Shown: positions 15,541 through 23,361, counted from the stretch's first letter. The stretch is DNA of 64,000 bases from Ensifer sp. USDA 6670 (GCA_000421085.1 ATWE01000016.1:49041-113040); one strand, 5' to 3'. Notes: a model not told the origin generated them from the sequence alone. Translations and numbers: made by a program.

Positions 15541-16512
15541 TCAGCCCGCCATCATCGGGTGATTGCGGAGCTCGGCATCGGACGGGCCCATCGCCGGCCG
15601 GCTCGGCTTGCGAGCGATTGCCGCCTCGATCTCCTTCTTGAGCGCAAGCGCGTCGCCCGGCTGCAGAGCCCAGAAGCGTTTCAGCGGCTCACGGTTCGCG
15701 TCCCGCCACTTGGCGACGGCCTCCGGGGGCGATTCCTTGATGAACCGCATAACCTCGTCGGCGAACTTGCCGACTGGCACATTTTCAAGAGCCCAGTTAT
15801 CGCCCCAGGTGACGGTGATGGAATTGGCGGCGCCGGCTGCCTTGAGGCGGTGCTCTTCGCGATCATGCTCGACGATCTCGGAGGCGGTGAGATCCAGCAC
15901 CTTGACACGGTCCATTTCGGCTTCGTCGTAGAGGCCGGTAAACTGTTCCGGCCAGCCGGCGCGCAACGCCTGCATTTCGGCGCACTTCGCGATCATGAGG
16001 CGCGGCATGCGGCACCAATTGCCAGAATCGTCCAGCGTCTGCTTACCGGTCTTGTAATTCTTGCCGGTCTTCTCGTTTTCCGCCCACTCGTCCTTGATTG
16101 GGGCAAACTCCTCCCAGAACGATTGACCGGCAACCTCGTACCATTCACCAGACTTCGGGTCCTGCTTCCACAGAAATACGGTCGCGGCCACTATGCCGTG
16201 AGGGTTCAGCGGACCTTTGAGGCTCGCGTCAAACTCATAGGTCGGCGGCTTGCTCGCCGGCCGGTAATCGCCGCAGCGCTGCGCAATGACGCGCTGGCCG
16301 TCGCGGCTGATGATGATGGTCATCTTCCGCTTGGCGGCGTTGTTCTTGGAGAAGACCATCGGAATGATCTGGCCGAGGAACGGGTCAAGGCCCTTTGCGC
16401 GGGCAACCTCCATGAAGAGGTTAAACTCTTCGGCGTTGCAGTCTTTGGCGACAGTCTGCTGAACCAGTGCGATCTGGCGCGGCGACATATCGAATTTCGT
16501 GATGGCGTTCAT
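15541..16512 (-). CDS. RecT/Bet-type single-strand annealing recombinase
   Basis: A 323-residue phage recombination protein that anneals complementary DNA strands. The start at 16512 gives M-N-A-I-T-K-F-D-M-S-P-R-Q-I-A-L-V-Q-Q-T-V. Bet-family marks are G-L-D-P-F-L-G-Q-I, M-T-I-I-I-S-R-D-G, a central W-R...P-R-L-M-I-A-K-C-A-E-M-Q-A-L-R-A-G-W-P and G-L-Y-D-E-A-E-M. The upstream extension of the open frame is Arg-rich shadow sequence. Gp157 is the gene before it, two bases away. Confidence 0.93.
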   Translation of the reverse strand: MNAITKFDMSPRQIALVQQTVAKDCNAEEFNLFMEVARAKGLDPFLGQIIPMVFSKNNAAKRKMTIIISRDGQRVIAQRCGDYRPASKPPTYEFDASLKGPLNPHGIVAATVFLWKQDPKSGEWYEVAGQSFWEEFAPIKDEWAENEKTGKNYKTGKQTLDDSGNWCRMPRLMIAKCAEMQALRAGWPEQFTGLYDEAEMDRVKVLDLTASEIVEHDREEHRLKAAGAANSITVTWGDNWALENVPVGKFADEVMRFIKESPPEAVAKWRDANREPLKRFWALQPGDALALKKEIEAAIARKPSRPAMGPSDAELRNHPMMAG

Positions 16513-16514
16513 GG

Positions 16515-17045
16515 TCACTTCCTCCGGACCGTGAGAGAGAACGAGCCGTTGTCGAGCGTGGCGCCGGGAATGGCGGCCTTCGCTTCGCGCAGATCGGCGG
16601 TGAGGGCTTTCTTGTCGAGCTTCGGGGCGGGGCGCGGCTGCTCGACCCAGTACTTCGCCGGAATGTCGGCCCCGTCGGTGACGATCAGGGCGGCCGCGCG
16701 TTTCGTGAGCGACAGCGTTGCCGTCGGCAGCTTCATCGAAAGCTGATCGGTCGTCAGCATCGCCTGTTCGATCTGGGCGCGTATGCGCTCGGCGCGCTTC
16801 TCGACAGCCTTTCGGCGCGCCTCGAACTCGGCTTCCTTGGCTTTGAGCCCAGTCACGAGAACATCGCACTCGTCGAGCTCTGCGATAGCCTCCTCGATAG
16901 CCTCCATGAGGTTCGTTTCGCCCTCGATGGTGTCGGCGACCAGTTCGGCGTCATCATCGGCGCCCTGGTTGCGAAGATCGACGAGGAGAGCCTTTGCGGC
17001 TTCGGTCTGTCGGCGGATGCTGTGTTCGATCGCTGGTGCGGTCAT
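16515..17045 (-). CDS. Siphovirus Gp157-like protein
   Basis: A 176-residue Gp157-family protein, usually found next to phage single-strand annealing proteins and thought to help recombination or to counter host functions. It has a long helical coiled-coil part (about 25-105) and the family ending with G-A-D-I-P-A-K-Y-W-V, K-L-D-K-K-A-L, and G-A-T-L-D-N-G-S-F-S-L-T-V-R. The length is normal. Confidence 0.88.
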   Translation of the reverse strand: MTAPAIEHSIRRQTEAAKALLVDLRNQGADDDAELVADTIEGETNLMEAIEEAIAELDECDVLVTGLKAKEAEFEARRKAVEKRAERIRAQIEQAMLTTDQLSMKLPTATLSLTKRAAALIVTDGADIPAKYWVEQPRPAPKLDKKALTADLREAKAAIPGATLDNGSFSLTVRRK

Positions 17046-17046
17046 G

Positions 17047-17283
17047 TCAGACGCTCCTGGCTTTTACGATTTGACGGTGGACCTGCTCAGTCTTCCAAGC
17101 GCCGGCGGCGTAGATGGCGAGGACGAAAGCAAGGAGAATGAAGAAGGTCGCGGTTGCGGTAGTGGCGCGGTTCAGGTTCGCGACCGCGTCCAGATCGATG
17201 TTGCGCGCAGGCGGCAGGTTGCAGTGCCTGCACTCGCAGTAGCGCTGCGCGGGTTCGCAGGCGTAGGCGACGGGGCGGCTCAT
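17047..17283 (-). CDS. Small membrane protein of the early operon
   Basis: A 78-residue protein with C-E-P-A-Q-R-Y-C-E-C-R-H-C near the start, possibly metal-binding, and one membrane helix (about 46-66, A-T-F-F-I-L-L-A-F-V-L-A-I-Y). No function is known. It overlaps the upstream gene by one base. Confidence 0.6.
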   Translation of the reverse strand: MSRPVAYACEPAQRYCECRHCNLPPARNIDLDAVANLNRATTATATFFILLAFVLAIYAAGAWKTEQVHRQIVKARSV

Positions 17284-17600
17284 CAGAGCGCGCTCCCGAA
17301 CTGCTGGCGGTGATTGAGCGTCGAGTAAGGCTGGCGGGCTGCCGGCGCTTCGAATTCCTTCTCGCGGTTGATCGCGAAATAGGCGTCATCGACGAGTTCG
17401 GATGCCGGAACGGCTTCGCGCTGGAAGACGTCGCCATCGGCGCCGAGATGCCAAGCAAGCGAAGCGAGGTCGGAATAGGTGCGCTGCAGGAATTCCTTTA
17501 GCGCTGCCTGAGCCGCGGCGTCGGACGGATCGCACTTCATTGCGAAGGCCAGAGATCCGGCATTTCTTTTGATGCTCTCGGCGACGTTATGGATGCTCAT
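17283..17600 (-). CDS. First gene of the leftward early operon, hypothetical
   Basis: A 105-residue protein starting at 17600 (M-S-I-H-N-V-A-E-S), where GAGGAG precedes the ATG by eight bases; the frame is open 60 bases further but that part has no ribosome binding site. It is helical and acidic in the centre, with no known domain. It is the promoter-proximal gene of the leftward operon; the operator-like sites lie about 50 to 100 bases upstream of it. Confidence 0.65.
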   Translation of the reverse strand: MSIHNVAESIKRNAGSLAFAMKCDPSDAAAQAALKEFLQRTYSDLASLAWHLGADGDVFQREAVPASELVDDAYFAINREKEFEAPAARQPYSTLNHRQQFGSAL

Positions 17601-17647
17601 CGTCCTGCTCCTCATCTCCCGGCGTGGCCGTGTGTTGATGAGAGAAA

Positions 17648-17700
17648 CGTATACGTACAAAGCGTAAATTGCAACACTGATTTACGAAGTCTGCGTAAAT
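17648..17700 (-). promoter_or_regulatory. Leftward early promoter region with repressor half sites
   Basis: Three copies of the half site GCGTAAAT or its complement lie at 17662-17669, 17680-17686 (ATTTACG) and 17692-17700. The stretch ACGTACAA-A-GCGTAAAT repeats, with a one-base difference, at the repressor/Cro region (19577-19594). On the minus strand TTGCAA and TATACG lie 15 bases apart and may form a weak promoter. This looks like the operator of the leftward operon, bound by the same repressor. Confidence 0.55.
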
Positions 17701-18140
17701 AAACCAGAGCCAGTGCGTATGAATGGTAATGACGGGTGTGAATCGGAGATGCGAAACGTGAGCGCGCCATTTGGGTGCGAGGGCGCCGGCGCCGCCCAAC
17801 GGCAAAAAGCAACACCGCCCAGAAAACTGCGGCCTCGCCACGAAATTTTACCGATTATTTCCGGTGGATTGTCACAGAACTGTCATACGGCTCGCCGCCA
17901 ACGGGAGGGACGCCGCGCTTGTGTGGCGCTTTCGTGAAGTTTCCCCGTAATCCTCGCGTGGCAATTACCGGTGTCGCCCAGAGCAATCGGCGGGTTAACG
18001 TCCGCTGCACTCTGATGCCGGGGGTGTGACGGTTTTACAGGGGACTGAAATGTATGACTTGTCCTTTCCGGTGGTGGCGCCGGAGAAGACCTGATTTGGC
18101 TTTGCAGGTAAGCGCGCTCTAAGAGAGTTCAGGGAACAGA
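17701..18140. other. Non-coding stretch of the switch region
   Basis: I see no convincing gene in these 440 bases. Short frames here have the composition of chance reading. It separates the leftward operon and its operator from a small rightward gene. Confidence 0.4.
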
Positions 18141-18374
18141 ATGACAATTACGAAGATTGATTTCGCAGAAATGCTTCAATCAAAACTGAAGCAAACAAGC
18201 GATATAGCGACTATCGCCAAGTGGGCTTACAACATATACCTCGCCAATATTCAGGAGCTTGAACCTGGCCTCAAGGACGTCCTGCTTGATTTGGCGAGAA
18301 TGGAAGATTCGACTGAGTTTGAATACTCGGGCGATGAATTGATGAAACTAGCTGTATCGTTAGGGCGATCTTAA
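18141..18374 (+). CDS. Small acidic hypothetical protein in the switch region
   Basis: A 77-residue acidic, helical protein (M-T-I-T-K-I-D-F-A-E-M-L-Q-S) with lower GC than its neighbours. AGGGAACAG precedes the ATG. The pattern D-V-L-L-D-L-A-R-M-E followed by F-E-Y-S-G-D-E-L recalls small rhizobial proteins of unknown role. It stands alone between the early operon and the repressor, and may be an inserted accessory gene. Confidence 0.6.
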   Translation: MTITKIDFAEMLQSKLKQTSDIATIAKWAYNIYLANIQELEPGLKDVLLDLARMEDSTEFEYSGDELMKLAVSLGRS

Positions 18375-18613
18375 GTTCTGACCTTCTTACCGCGACAGCT
18401 GGCCTCATTCCTCGGGGATGGTCGCGTTCGTGGCCACGAGTTCGAGGCCCTGTCTGTAGGATCAAGCGACTACGCGCTTCTGGCGCCGGTCACACCTTAA
18501 CAGGGGGAAGGGATTTACCTCGTCGATGTTGGAGGCAGTCTCGATCTATTCCGCGTCAGCAACACGTTTGACGGGGAAGGGGATTGCTTCTGTCCCAGGA
18601 GAAGCGGGGCGGT

Positions 18614-18715
18614 ATGCACCGGCTCAGCCGGGAGCAATTCCAGGCGCTCGTGGTCGGGATAGTGGTCGCGGATATCAGGACGCGCGACGAGCGGTTCCTC
18701 AGGTCGCGCAGGTAG
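18614..18715 (+). CDS. Possible 33-residue small protein
   Basis: The frame from the ATG at 18614 reads M-H-R-L-S-R-E-Q-F-Q-A-L-V-V-G-I-V-V-A-D-I and ends in an Arg-rich tail. GGAG lies about ten bases upstream. It faces the repressor gene tail to tail. Size alone makes this uncertain. The rest of 18375-18718 shows nothing else. Confidence 0.3.
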   Translation: MHRLSREQFQALVVGIVVADIRTRDERFLRSRR

Positions 18716-18718
18716 CGC

Positions 18719-19519
18719 TCACTTGCGGGCGATGTGTCCGCAGATCCTGCCAATGATGGTCAACCGGTCGAGCTCAACCGTGAACGTCTCAAGATTTGGG
18801 TTGTCCGATATGATCCTGACCTCGACCGGATTGGAGAAGGGCACCCGCTGCAGCCGCTTAATCTGCGGTTCTGCAGTTCCGTCGCTGATGGCGTACACAG
18901 TATCGGAGGCCATGCGGTTCTGAGACAGGTCGACGAGGACGCGGTCGCCGGGCGCGTAAGTCGGATGCATCGAATCGCCGACGACCTCCATCACGAGCGT
19001 GTGATTTGGCGAGGCCTTCGCTTCGCTCCTCAAATAGTCCTTGGGGATAAGCCACTCCGCGACGACGCGGTGACCGGAAATGTTCGCGCCGCCGACGGGC
19101 AGGTTGATGACTTCGCCAATCGCTCCTTCGCCGGCACCCAATTTCACGTCGATCTCCGGGACGGCCCCGTCGATATGAGCGCGCCAATGCTCCCGTGAGA
19201 ATGCGCCTTCCCCTTCCGGTTCTTCTTCGTGTGAGTCTGGATCGAAAGTGGTCAACAAGCTGCCATTGGCCGGCCGCGTCAGCGCCCATACTTCCTTTGC
19301 TTCGATAGGTGGGACGCCTTTGCCTGACACTACCTTCAGAAGCTTGGCCGCGATGTCGGGGCTGATGAATTCCTTCTTGTATTCGTCGGGGTTCTCGTAG
19401 CGCTGAATGCTCGATGCGCCTTTGTAGCCCATCCCCTTCGCCAACTCGTCCATAGACAAGCCCGCGCGCTCACGCAGCTGGCGGAATTTCTCAGTCACAG
19501 AATCGTGCGGCTTTGTCAT
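18719..19519 (-). CDS. Phage repressor, HTH plus S24 (LexA-like) peptidase
   Basis: A 266-residue repressor that should keep the prophage silent. The N-terminal HTH (about 8-45, F-R-Q-L-R-E-R-A-G-L-S-M-D-E-L-A-K-G-M-G-Y) binds DNA. The C-terminal half is an S24 peptidase domain with the Ser in V-G-D-S-M-H-P-T-Y and a Lys candidate in the I-K-R-L segment, so RecA-triggered self-cleavage and SOS induction are expected. It is divergent from the Cro-like gene, with operator-like sites between them. Confidence 0.93.
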   Translation of the reverse strand: MTKPHDSVTEKFRQLRERAGLSMDELAKGMGYKGASSIQRYENPDEYKKEFISPDIAAKLLKVVSGKGVPPIEAKEVWALTRPANGSLLTTFDPDSHEEEPEGEGAFSREHWRAHIDGAVPEIDVKLGAGEGAIGEVINLPVGGANISGHRVVAEWLIPKDYLRSEAKASPNHTLVMEVVGDSMHPTYAPGDRVLVDLSQNRMASDTVYAISDGTAEPQIKRLQRVPFSNPVEVRIISDNPNLETFTVELDRLTIIGRICGHIARK

Positions 19520-19556
19520 GCGCTTTCATACGTGAAATGCGTTTACGTTTTCCACG

Positions 19557-19595
19557 TTGACAGATTTACGCAAAGAACGTACAAGTGCGTAAATC
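19557..19595 (+). promoter_or_regulatory. Rightward promoter overlapping a palindromic operator
   Basis: TTGACA (19557-19562) and TACAAG (19580-19585) lie 17 bases apart. A perfect inverted repeat, GATTTACGCA (19563-19572) and TGCGTAAATC (19586-19595), brackets the second element. A repressor bound there would block the Cro-like gene. The same half site occurs upstream at GCGTTTACG and at the leftward operator (17648-17700). Confidence 0.65.
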
Positions 19596-19613
19596 GAACA
19601 GCGAGAAATCGAC

Positions 19614-19847
19614 GTGACAGCGAAAACCCCAGCAGAGCACATCATCAACGAACTTGGCGGTCTGACGAAAACAGCCCGGCTCCTTTCGACGGATGATCGC
19701 CGCGTTCCGGTTTCGACCGTCCAAGGTTGGAAGGACCGCGGGAAGATCCCCCAGGAATACTGGATACCGATCATCGATGCTGCGAAGTCCATCGGTAAGG
19801 CGATCGATCTGTCGGAGTTCCTGGCTGTACCGGAGCAGGCGGCATGA
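19614..19847 (+). CDS. Cro/YdaS-like phage regulator
   Basis: A 77-residue DNA-binding protein with a GTG start. The HTH covers about 12-50 (L-G-G-L-T-K-T-A-R-L-L-S...V-P-V-S-T-V-Q-G-W-K-D-R-G-K-I-P) and matches the YdaS/Cro-like pattern. It is divergent from the S24 repressor and preceded by the palindromic operator, so it should act in the lysis-lysogeny switch. Confidence 0.85.
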   Translation: MTAKTPAEHIINELGGLTKTARLLSTDDRRVPVSTVQGWKDRGKIPQEYWIPIIDAAKSIGKAIDLSEFLAVPEQAA

Positions 19848-19852
19848 TGACC

Positions 19853-20101
19853 TCACTCCTCCAATCCCCGCAGATCTCGGCAGAACTGCCAAGCCATGTT
19901 CTTCGGCATCCTGATCCGAACAGCGATCATGGCCTTGATCTGCCCGTCGCCGTTCTTGGACATGGCGCCGAGCGAGATGCGGAAGATGTCGTTCTCGTCG
20001 GCCTCGAGCTCGGTGATCAGATCGACGTAAAGGGCAGGAGCGCCTTCGTCGAAGATGAAGACTGGCTCTTCCGGGGTTCCGAGCTTTCCGACACTGGGCA
20101 T
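19853..20101 (-). CDS. Small hypothetical protein, antisense to the early operon
   Basis: An 82-residue acidic protein starting at 20101 (M-P-S-V-G-K-L-G-T-P), where AGGAGG stands four bases ahead; the frame is open to 20170 but without a site. The sequence (I-F-D-E-G-A-P-A-L-Y, I-R-M-P-K-N-M-A-W-Q-F) looks like a real folded protein. No family is recognised. It sits tail to tail with the Cro-like gene, the first of many minus-strand inserts. Confidence 0.65.
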   Translation of the reverse strand: MPSVGKLGTPEEPVFIFDEGAPALYVDLITELEADENDIFRISLGAMSKNGDGQIKAMIAVRIRMPKNMAWQFCRDLRGLEE

Positions 20102-20187
20102 GCGGCCTCCTACGTTGCTGGGAGAGTTGATTGGCGCGTCCGTCGGGCTTCGATCCTCGAATTCATCCATATGGTGGAGGGCGGAAG

Positions 20188-20934
20188 ATGAGCGACGCCC
20201 ACTTCATCCCCGACGAACTCGCGACCCGCACGGCTCGCCTCATCAACGAGGCCGAGGACATGCGCGCCCAGGCCGTTGATGACCTCAAGACGATCTATGG
20301 CGACCTGCGCGAGGAGCTGAAGGCACTCGGCTGGGTCGGCCAGAACATTTCGAAGGAGGTTGCCGCCTTCAAGGCCGCGATCTCCGAAATGCGCCTCGAC
20401 GAAGAGCAGAAGGCGAAGCGCGAGGAGAAGGGCGATCGCATCGACGATTACGTCGCTCTCCTCAGCAGGTCTCGCGCAGGTGCACGTGCGCGTACACGTG
20501 AGGGCAATGCCTACGCTGACGCAAAGCTCGTCGAGACCGTCGCCGCTGGGGTGCAGAACGAGATCGGTCGCGCGGCTCTGATCGCCGCCGTCGACATCAT
20601 GATCGAACGTGAAGAACAAGAATTTGCCACGGCCTCTCAAGGCGAAGCCGCGGTCCCCAGCGACGAGCGCAAGACCGACCGCGAGGCGGCGGCACCTGGC
20701 GCCGGCGCCAACGCAGGAGGCGACGATGTAGACCGCAGCGCGGAGCGCGCCAACATAAACGCCGTCGCAAGCGCGTCTGGCCCGGACGAAAAACGGGCAA
20801 CCAATTCCATCGCCAAGCCGAAATACGTCCTCCGGCCCAACTGCCGGAACCCCGAAGCGTGTGGCGGCTATGGCGCGAACCATTGTCATCCTTGCCAGAA
20901 GGCTATGCGCGAGCAAGCGGAGGAAGTCGCATGA
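20188..20934 (+). CDS. GapR/DUF2312-like protein with C-terminal Cys-rich tail
   Basis: A 248-residue protein. Residues 1-95 follow the layout of DUF2312/GapR, a nucleoid protein of alphaproteobacteria that binds overtwisted DNA: a coiled coil (I-P-D-E-L-A-T-R-T-A-R-L-I-N), L-K-T-I-Y-G-D-L, a G-W-V-G-Q turn and I-D-D-Y near the end. The middle is Ala- and Arg-rich linker. The tail has C-x4-C and H-C-H-x2-C, a probable metal site. It starts the rightward early operon. The GapR likeness is moderate and from memory. Confidence 0.55.
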   Translation: MSDAHFIPDELATRTARLINEAEDMRAQAVDDLKTIYGDLREELKALGWVGQNISKEVAAFKAAISEMRLDEEQKAKREEKGDRIDDYVALLSRSRAGARARTREGNAYADAKLVETVAAGVQNEIGRAALIAAVDIMIEREEQEFATASQGEAAVPSDERKTDREAAAPGAGANAGGDDVDRSAERANINAVASASGPDEKRATNSIAKPKYVLRPNCRNPEACGGYGANHCHPCQKAMREQAEEVA

Positions 20935-21071
20935 GCGAATACCTCCAGCCGTCCAAATCAGAAGACGCGGCAGCTCAAAGAACCATTGAGGGCAGGGTGG
21001 ATTTCCATCGCGCCCAGGTGAGCCGCGCCGCTCCGTCCCATCCAAGTTCAGATCAGAAGAGGGCTGCATGA
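20931..21071 (+). CDS. 46-residue hypothetical protein
   Basis: A short frame starting at the ATG at 20931 that overlaps the previous stop by four bases (ATGA) and whose end overlaps the next gene. It is polar (M-S-E-Y-L-Q-P-S-K-S-E-D). The coupling at both ends is the main support. Confidence 0.45.
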   Translation: MSEYLQPSKSEDAAAQRTIEGRVDFHRAQVSRAAPSHPSSDQKRAA

Positions 21072-21421
21072 TGATGAATGCCTTGCTTGTAGTTGGTGCT
21101 TCCATCGGCCTCGCCACTCTCGGCGTCGGCATTGCTGGCAAGGGCTGCCGGATAATCGGGCGGCTGCTTGCCGAGCGCCGCGACCTGATAGCTGAAAACA
21201 AATTCCTGAAAATGACTGATGACGAACTGGCAGCCGTGATCCTGGCGGACGTCGCGACGGTCGTTTCTGAACACGAACTGGCCGGTTTCCTCCCCCGGCT
21301 AGCGCGAGCCTCCGTCGTCCTCCTCCCAGTCGGAGGCTCGCACAACTTTCAACCTGATGCGCTTGTTCGCCAGTCGAAGCACGACGGCGTTGACGAGCTC
21401 ACCAAGGGGAATTGCCGGTGA
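21068..21421 (+). CDS. Small membrane protein, hypothetical
   Basis: A 117-residue protein with one membrane helix at residues 3-27 (L-L-V-V-G-A-S-I-G-L-A-T-L-G-V-G-I-A) and a helical cytoplasmic part. The last 40 residues overlap a minus-strand frame that also looks real, so the true C-terminus is less sure. It is coupled to the gene before. Confidence 0.5.
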   Translation: MMMNALLVVGASIGLATLGVGIAGKGCRIIGRLLAERRDLIAENKFLKMTDDELAAVILADVATVVSEHELAGFLPRLARASVVLLPVGGSHNFQPDALVRQSKHDGVDELTKGNCR

Positions 21422-21553
21422 CGACGAGGGCGCGTCACCGGCGGCAGGACCGGACGTTGCGGCGGTGGTCCTGCGAAACGGAAAGACTCGGGAGGGACCG
21501 GCAGCCGTTGGCGCGGCGCCGTCCTTTCCATCGGTGAGGAAGTTCCTTGGCAT
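21299..21553 (-). CDS. Small hypothetical protein, antisense
   Basis: An 84-residue protein with AGGAGA five bases ahead of its ATG. The N-terminal half is low-complexity; the C-terminal half (E-L-V-N-A-V-V-L-R-L-A-N-K-R-I-R-L-K-V-V) looks folded. It overlaps the end of the plus-strand membrane gene by 123 bases. One of the two frames may be a shadow. Confidence 0.45.
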   Translation of the reverse strand: MPRNFLTDGKDGAAPTAAGPSRVFPFRRTTAATSGPAAGDAPSSSPAIPLGELVNAVVLRLANKRIRLKVVRASDWEEDDGGSR

Positions 21554-21596
21554 CGGTGTCTCCTAAGCAAAGAGACACTCGCACGGGGACCCCGAA

Positions 21597-22001
21597 ATGT
21601 ACGGCAATAGAGTTTCCAAATCCGGAAAACGTGTTTCCGAGGCAAAGATGACAAGTGTGGCACTGAGTGAGGCAAAAGGTTGGTACGCCGCCCTAATGAA
21701 CGCTGAGTTCAAGGGCCGAGGCGACCGCGAGAAGGCCGTTCGGGGAAGGCTGGCAGATAAGACCGGCATTCCCGAAAGCTACCTCTATCGACTGCAGTAC
21801 AAGACACGTGAAATGAAGGATGTTGCCGGGTCAGCTTATCGGGCGTTGATGCTGGCATATATGGCCTATGAAGAAGTTTGCCTGAAAAACGAGGAAGCGG
21901 CGGCCAAGCATCGGACCGAACGCCACGCACTGAGGAAAGCCCATGCGACTGCTGACAAGCGCTCTGATCAGAGCGTGGGAATGGGGGAGGCTTCAAAGTG
22001 A
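21597..22001 (+). CDS. Hypothetical phage protein of the early operon
   Basis: A 134-residue, helical and basic protein. Visible features are W-Y-A-A-L-M-N-A-E-F-K-G-R-G-D and a segment R-L-A-D-K-T-G-I-P-E-S-Y-L-Y-R-L-Q-Y-K that reads like an HTH (about residues 49-70). It could be a small DNA-binding regulator. Its stop overlaps the methyltransferase start. Confidence 0.65.
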   Translation: MYGNRVSKSGKRVSEAKMTSVALSEAKGWYAALMNAEFKGRGDREKAVRGRLADKTGIPESYLYRLQYKTREMKDVAGSAYRALMLAYMAYEEVCLKNEEAAAKHRTERHALRKAHATADKRSDQSVGMGEASK

Positions 22002-23155
22002 GAAGTTCCTCCACTGGATGCGCCGGAAGCGGCCGAGGGAATGAAAAGCTCAAGGTTCTCGACCTCTTCAGCGCTGCCGCTGGCGGATGGTCGCTCGGTA
22101 TGCACCGTGCCGGGTTCGAAACCATGGCCGCGTGCGAGGTGATTGATTGGCGTCGCGCGCTTTACCAGGAGAACAACCCGCATGTTCGAATCTACGACGA
22201 CGTCTGCACGCTCACGGCAGATCGACTTCTTCGAGATTTCGGATTCCTTCCAGACGTCGTCGTCGGAAGCCCCCCTTGCCAAGATATCTCCAGCGCCAAT
22301 ACCAAAGGTAAAGGCGTCGAAGGCGAAAGGAGTGGTCTCTACTTCGAAGCAACACGTATCATCGGAGAGTGCCGCCCTCGTTGGTTCGCTCTTGAGAACA
22401 GCGCTAATCTCCGAACTCGGGGAGCTGATGCCGTGCTCGATGCGGTGGAGTCTATCGGCTACGCCTGCTGGCCGGCCGTGGTACGTGCTCGAGACGTCGG
22501 AGCCAATCACGAAAGATCCCGGTCGTGGCTCATCGGGTTCAATGCTCTCGACGCCGATGGCGACGGACGGACAGCGCAACGGCGCGGGCGATGGAGCGGG
22601 CTCAACCTACGACATGCGCATGATCCTGAGCGGACGGGAGCCGATGATGGCGACACCGCGCAAGACGGATGCGGACCGGGGCGGCCGGGGCGATGTGCTC
22701 TCGCAACTCAGGGGCTATCCGTCGAAGCATGCGGGGATGCCGAAAGAGTTCCTGCCTACACCGAGAGCATCGGAGGCGCACCACGGCCCGGATTTGACGT
22801 CACACAGTCCGAACCTGAAGGCGCGCTTGGCACTCACACCGACGAAGACAGCCAACTTGACCGCTCCTTCGATGCAGAAATGGGCCGGGGCGAGGGCGTT
22901 GTCGGCGCTTCTCCAGAGCCATGGGCTGACTGGAACGGCGGCCTTGCCGGTCACCTACGGGTGGATGATGGGATTTCCGCCTGGGTGGCTGGCACGCGCA
23001 TTGCAGTCGGCGGTCCTCGCGGGGCGTCTGCAGCAAATCTCATCGTCGAAGCCTTCGGCGATGCAGTCCTCCCGCAAATCCCGGAAGCGATAGGCAGAGC
23101 CATTCTGCGTACAGAAGCGGCCCTGCACGCGATCTGGGGGAAGGCTGCAGCATGA
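21998..23155 (+). CDS. DNA (cytosine-5) methyltransferase
   Basis: A 385-residue C5-cytosine methyltransferase. Motif I D-L-F-S-A-A-A-G-G (22-30) binds S-adenosylmethionine, motif IV G-S-P-P-C (90-94) holds the catalytic Cys94, motif VI is E-N-S (133-135), an R-x-R motif VIII follows, and motif X reads G-D-A-V-L-P-Q-I near residue 355. The target-recognition part (about 200-340) is Asp-, Gly- and Arg-rich. The frame shifted by one base carries a second long, family-like protein over most of the gene. It may protect phage DNA from host enzymes or mark DNA for regulation. Confidence 0.9.
   Translation: MRSSSTGCAGSGRGNEKLKVLDLFSAAAGGWSLGMHRAGFETMAACEVIDWRRALYQENNPHVRIYDDVCTLTADRLLRDFGFLPDVVVGSPPCQDISSANTKGKGVEGERSGLYFEATRIIGECRPRWFALENSANLRTRGADAVLDAVESIGYACWPAVVRARDVGANHERSRSWLIGFNALDADGDGRTAQRRGRWSGLNLRHAHDPERTGADDGDTAQDGCGPGRPGRCALATQGLSVEACGDAERVPAYTESIGGAPRPGFDVTQSEPEGALGTHTDEDSQLDRSFDAEMGRGEGVVGASPEPWADWNGGLAGHLRVDDGISAWVAGTRIAVGGPRGASAANLIVEAFGDAVLPQIPEAIGRAILRTEAALHAIWGKAAA
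22143..23093 (+). CDS. Overlapping reading frame resembling phage LPTP-type proteins
   Basis: This 316-residue frame lies wholly inside the C5-methyltransferase gene. It is not random-looking: it shows S-L-L-R-T, S-A-T-P-A-G-R-P-W-Y-V-L, repeats of T-P-x-A-T-D/T-P-R-A-S-E and a closing W-M-M-G-F-P-P-G-W. I know this pattern from many phage proteins annotated as methyltransferase-associated. Those proteins may be frame-shifted copies of the methyltransferase itself. No ribosome binding site is obvious at 22143. It is listed as a possible second product, not an assured gene. Confidence 0.35.
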   Translation: MIGVARFTRRTTRMFESTTTSARSRQIDFFEISDSFQTSSSEAPLAKISPAPIPKVKASKAKGVVSTSKQHVSSESAALVGSLLRTALISELGELMPCSMRWSLSATPAGRPWYVLETSEPITKDPGRGSSGSMLSTPMATDGQRNGAGDGAGSTYDMRMILSGREPMMATPRKTDADRGGRGDVLSQLRGYPSKHAGMPKEFLPTPRASEAHHGPDLTSHSPNLKARLALTPTKTANLTAPSMQKWAGARALSALLQSHGLTGTAALPVTYGWMMGFPPGWLARALQSAVLAGRLQQISSSKPSAMQSSRKSRKR

Positions 23156-23361
23156 GCGACCCCACCGAAATGATCGCATGGCTCGACCGACGCATCGCCA
23201 GCGCCATGACGTGGCTCGATGACCACGGCCATGGATCGAAGAAGCCACGTCCCGAAAACGAAATCGCAACCAAGGAATACGACATCGCCCGGTTTGAAGA
23301 GATCCGCGGCGCGTACCTGAAGGCGCTTGATCGCAGAGATCAAGCAGGGAGCGCGGCATGA
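23152..23361 (+). CDS. Small hypothetical phage protein
   Basis: A 69-residue polar, helical protein (M-S-D-P-T-E-M-I-A-W-L-D-R-R), coupled to the methyltransferase by an ATGA overlap. No domain is recognised. Confidence 0.6.
   Translation: MSDPTEMIAWLDRRIASAMTWLDDHGHGSKKPRPENEIATKEYDIARFEEIRGAYLKALDRRDQAGSAA

Noticed and set aside
15538..16746. 402-codon plus-strand frame opposite recT
   Set aside because: Shadow of the RecT/Bet gene; no family-like sequence.
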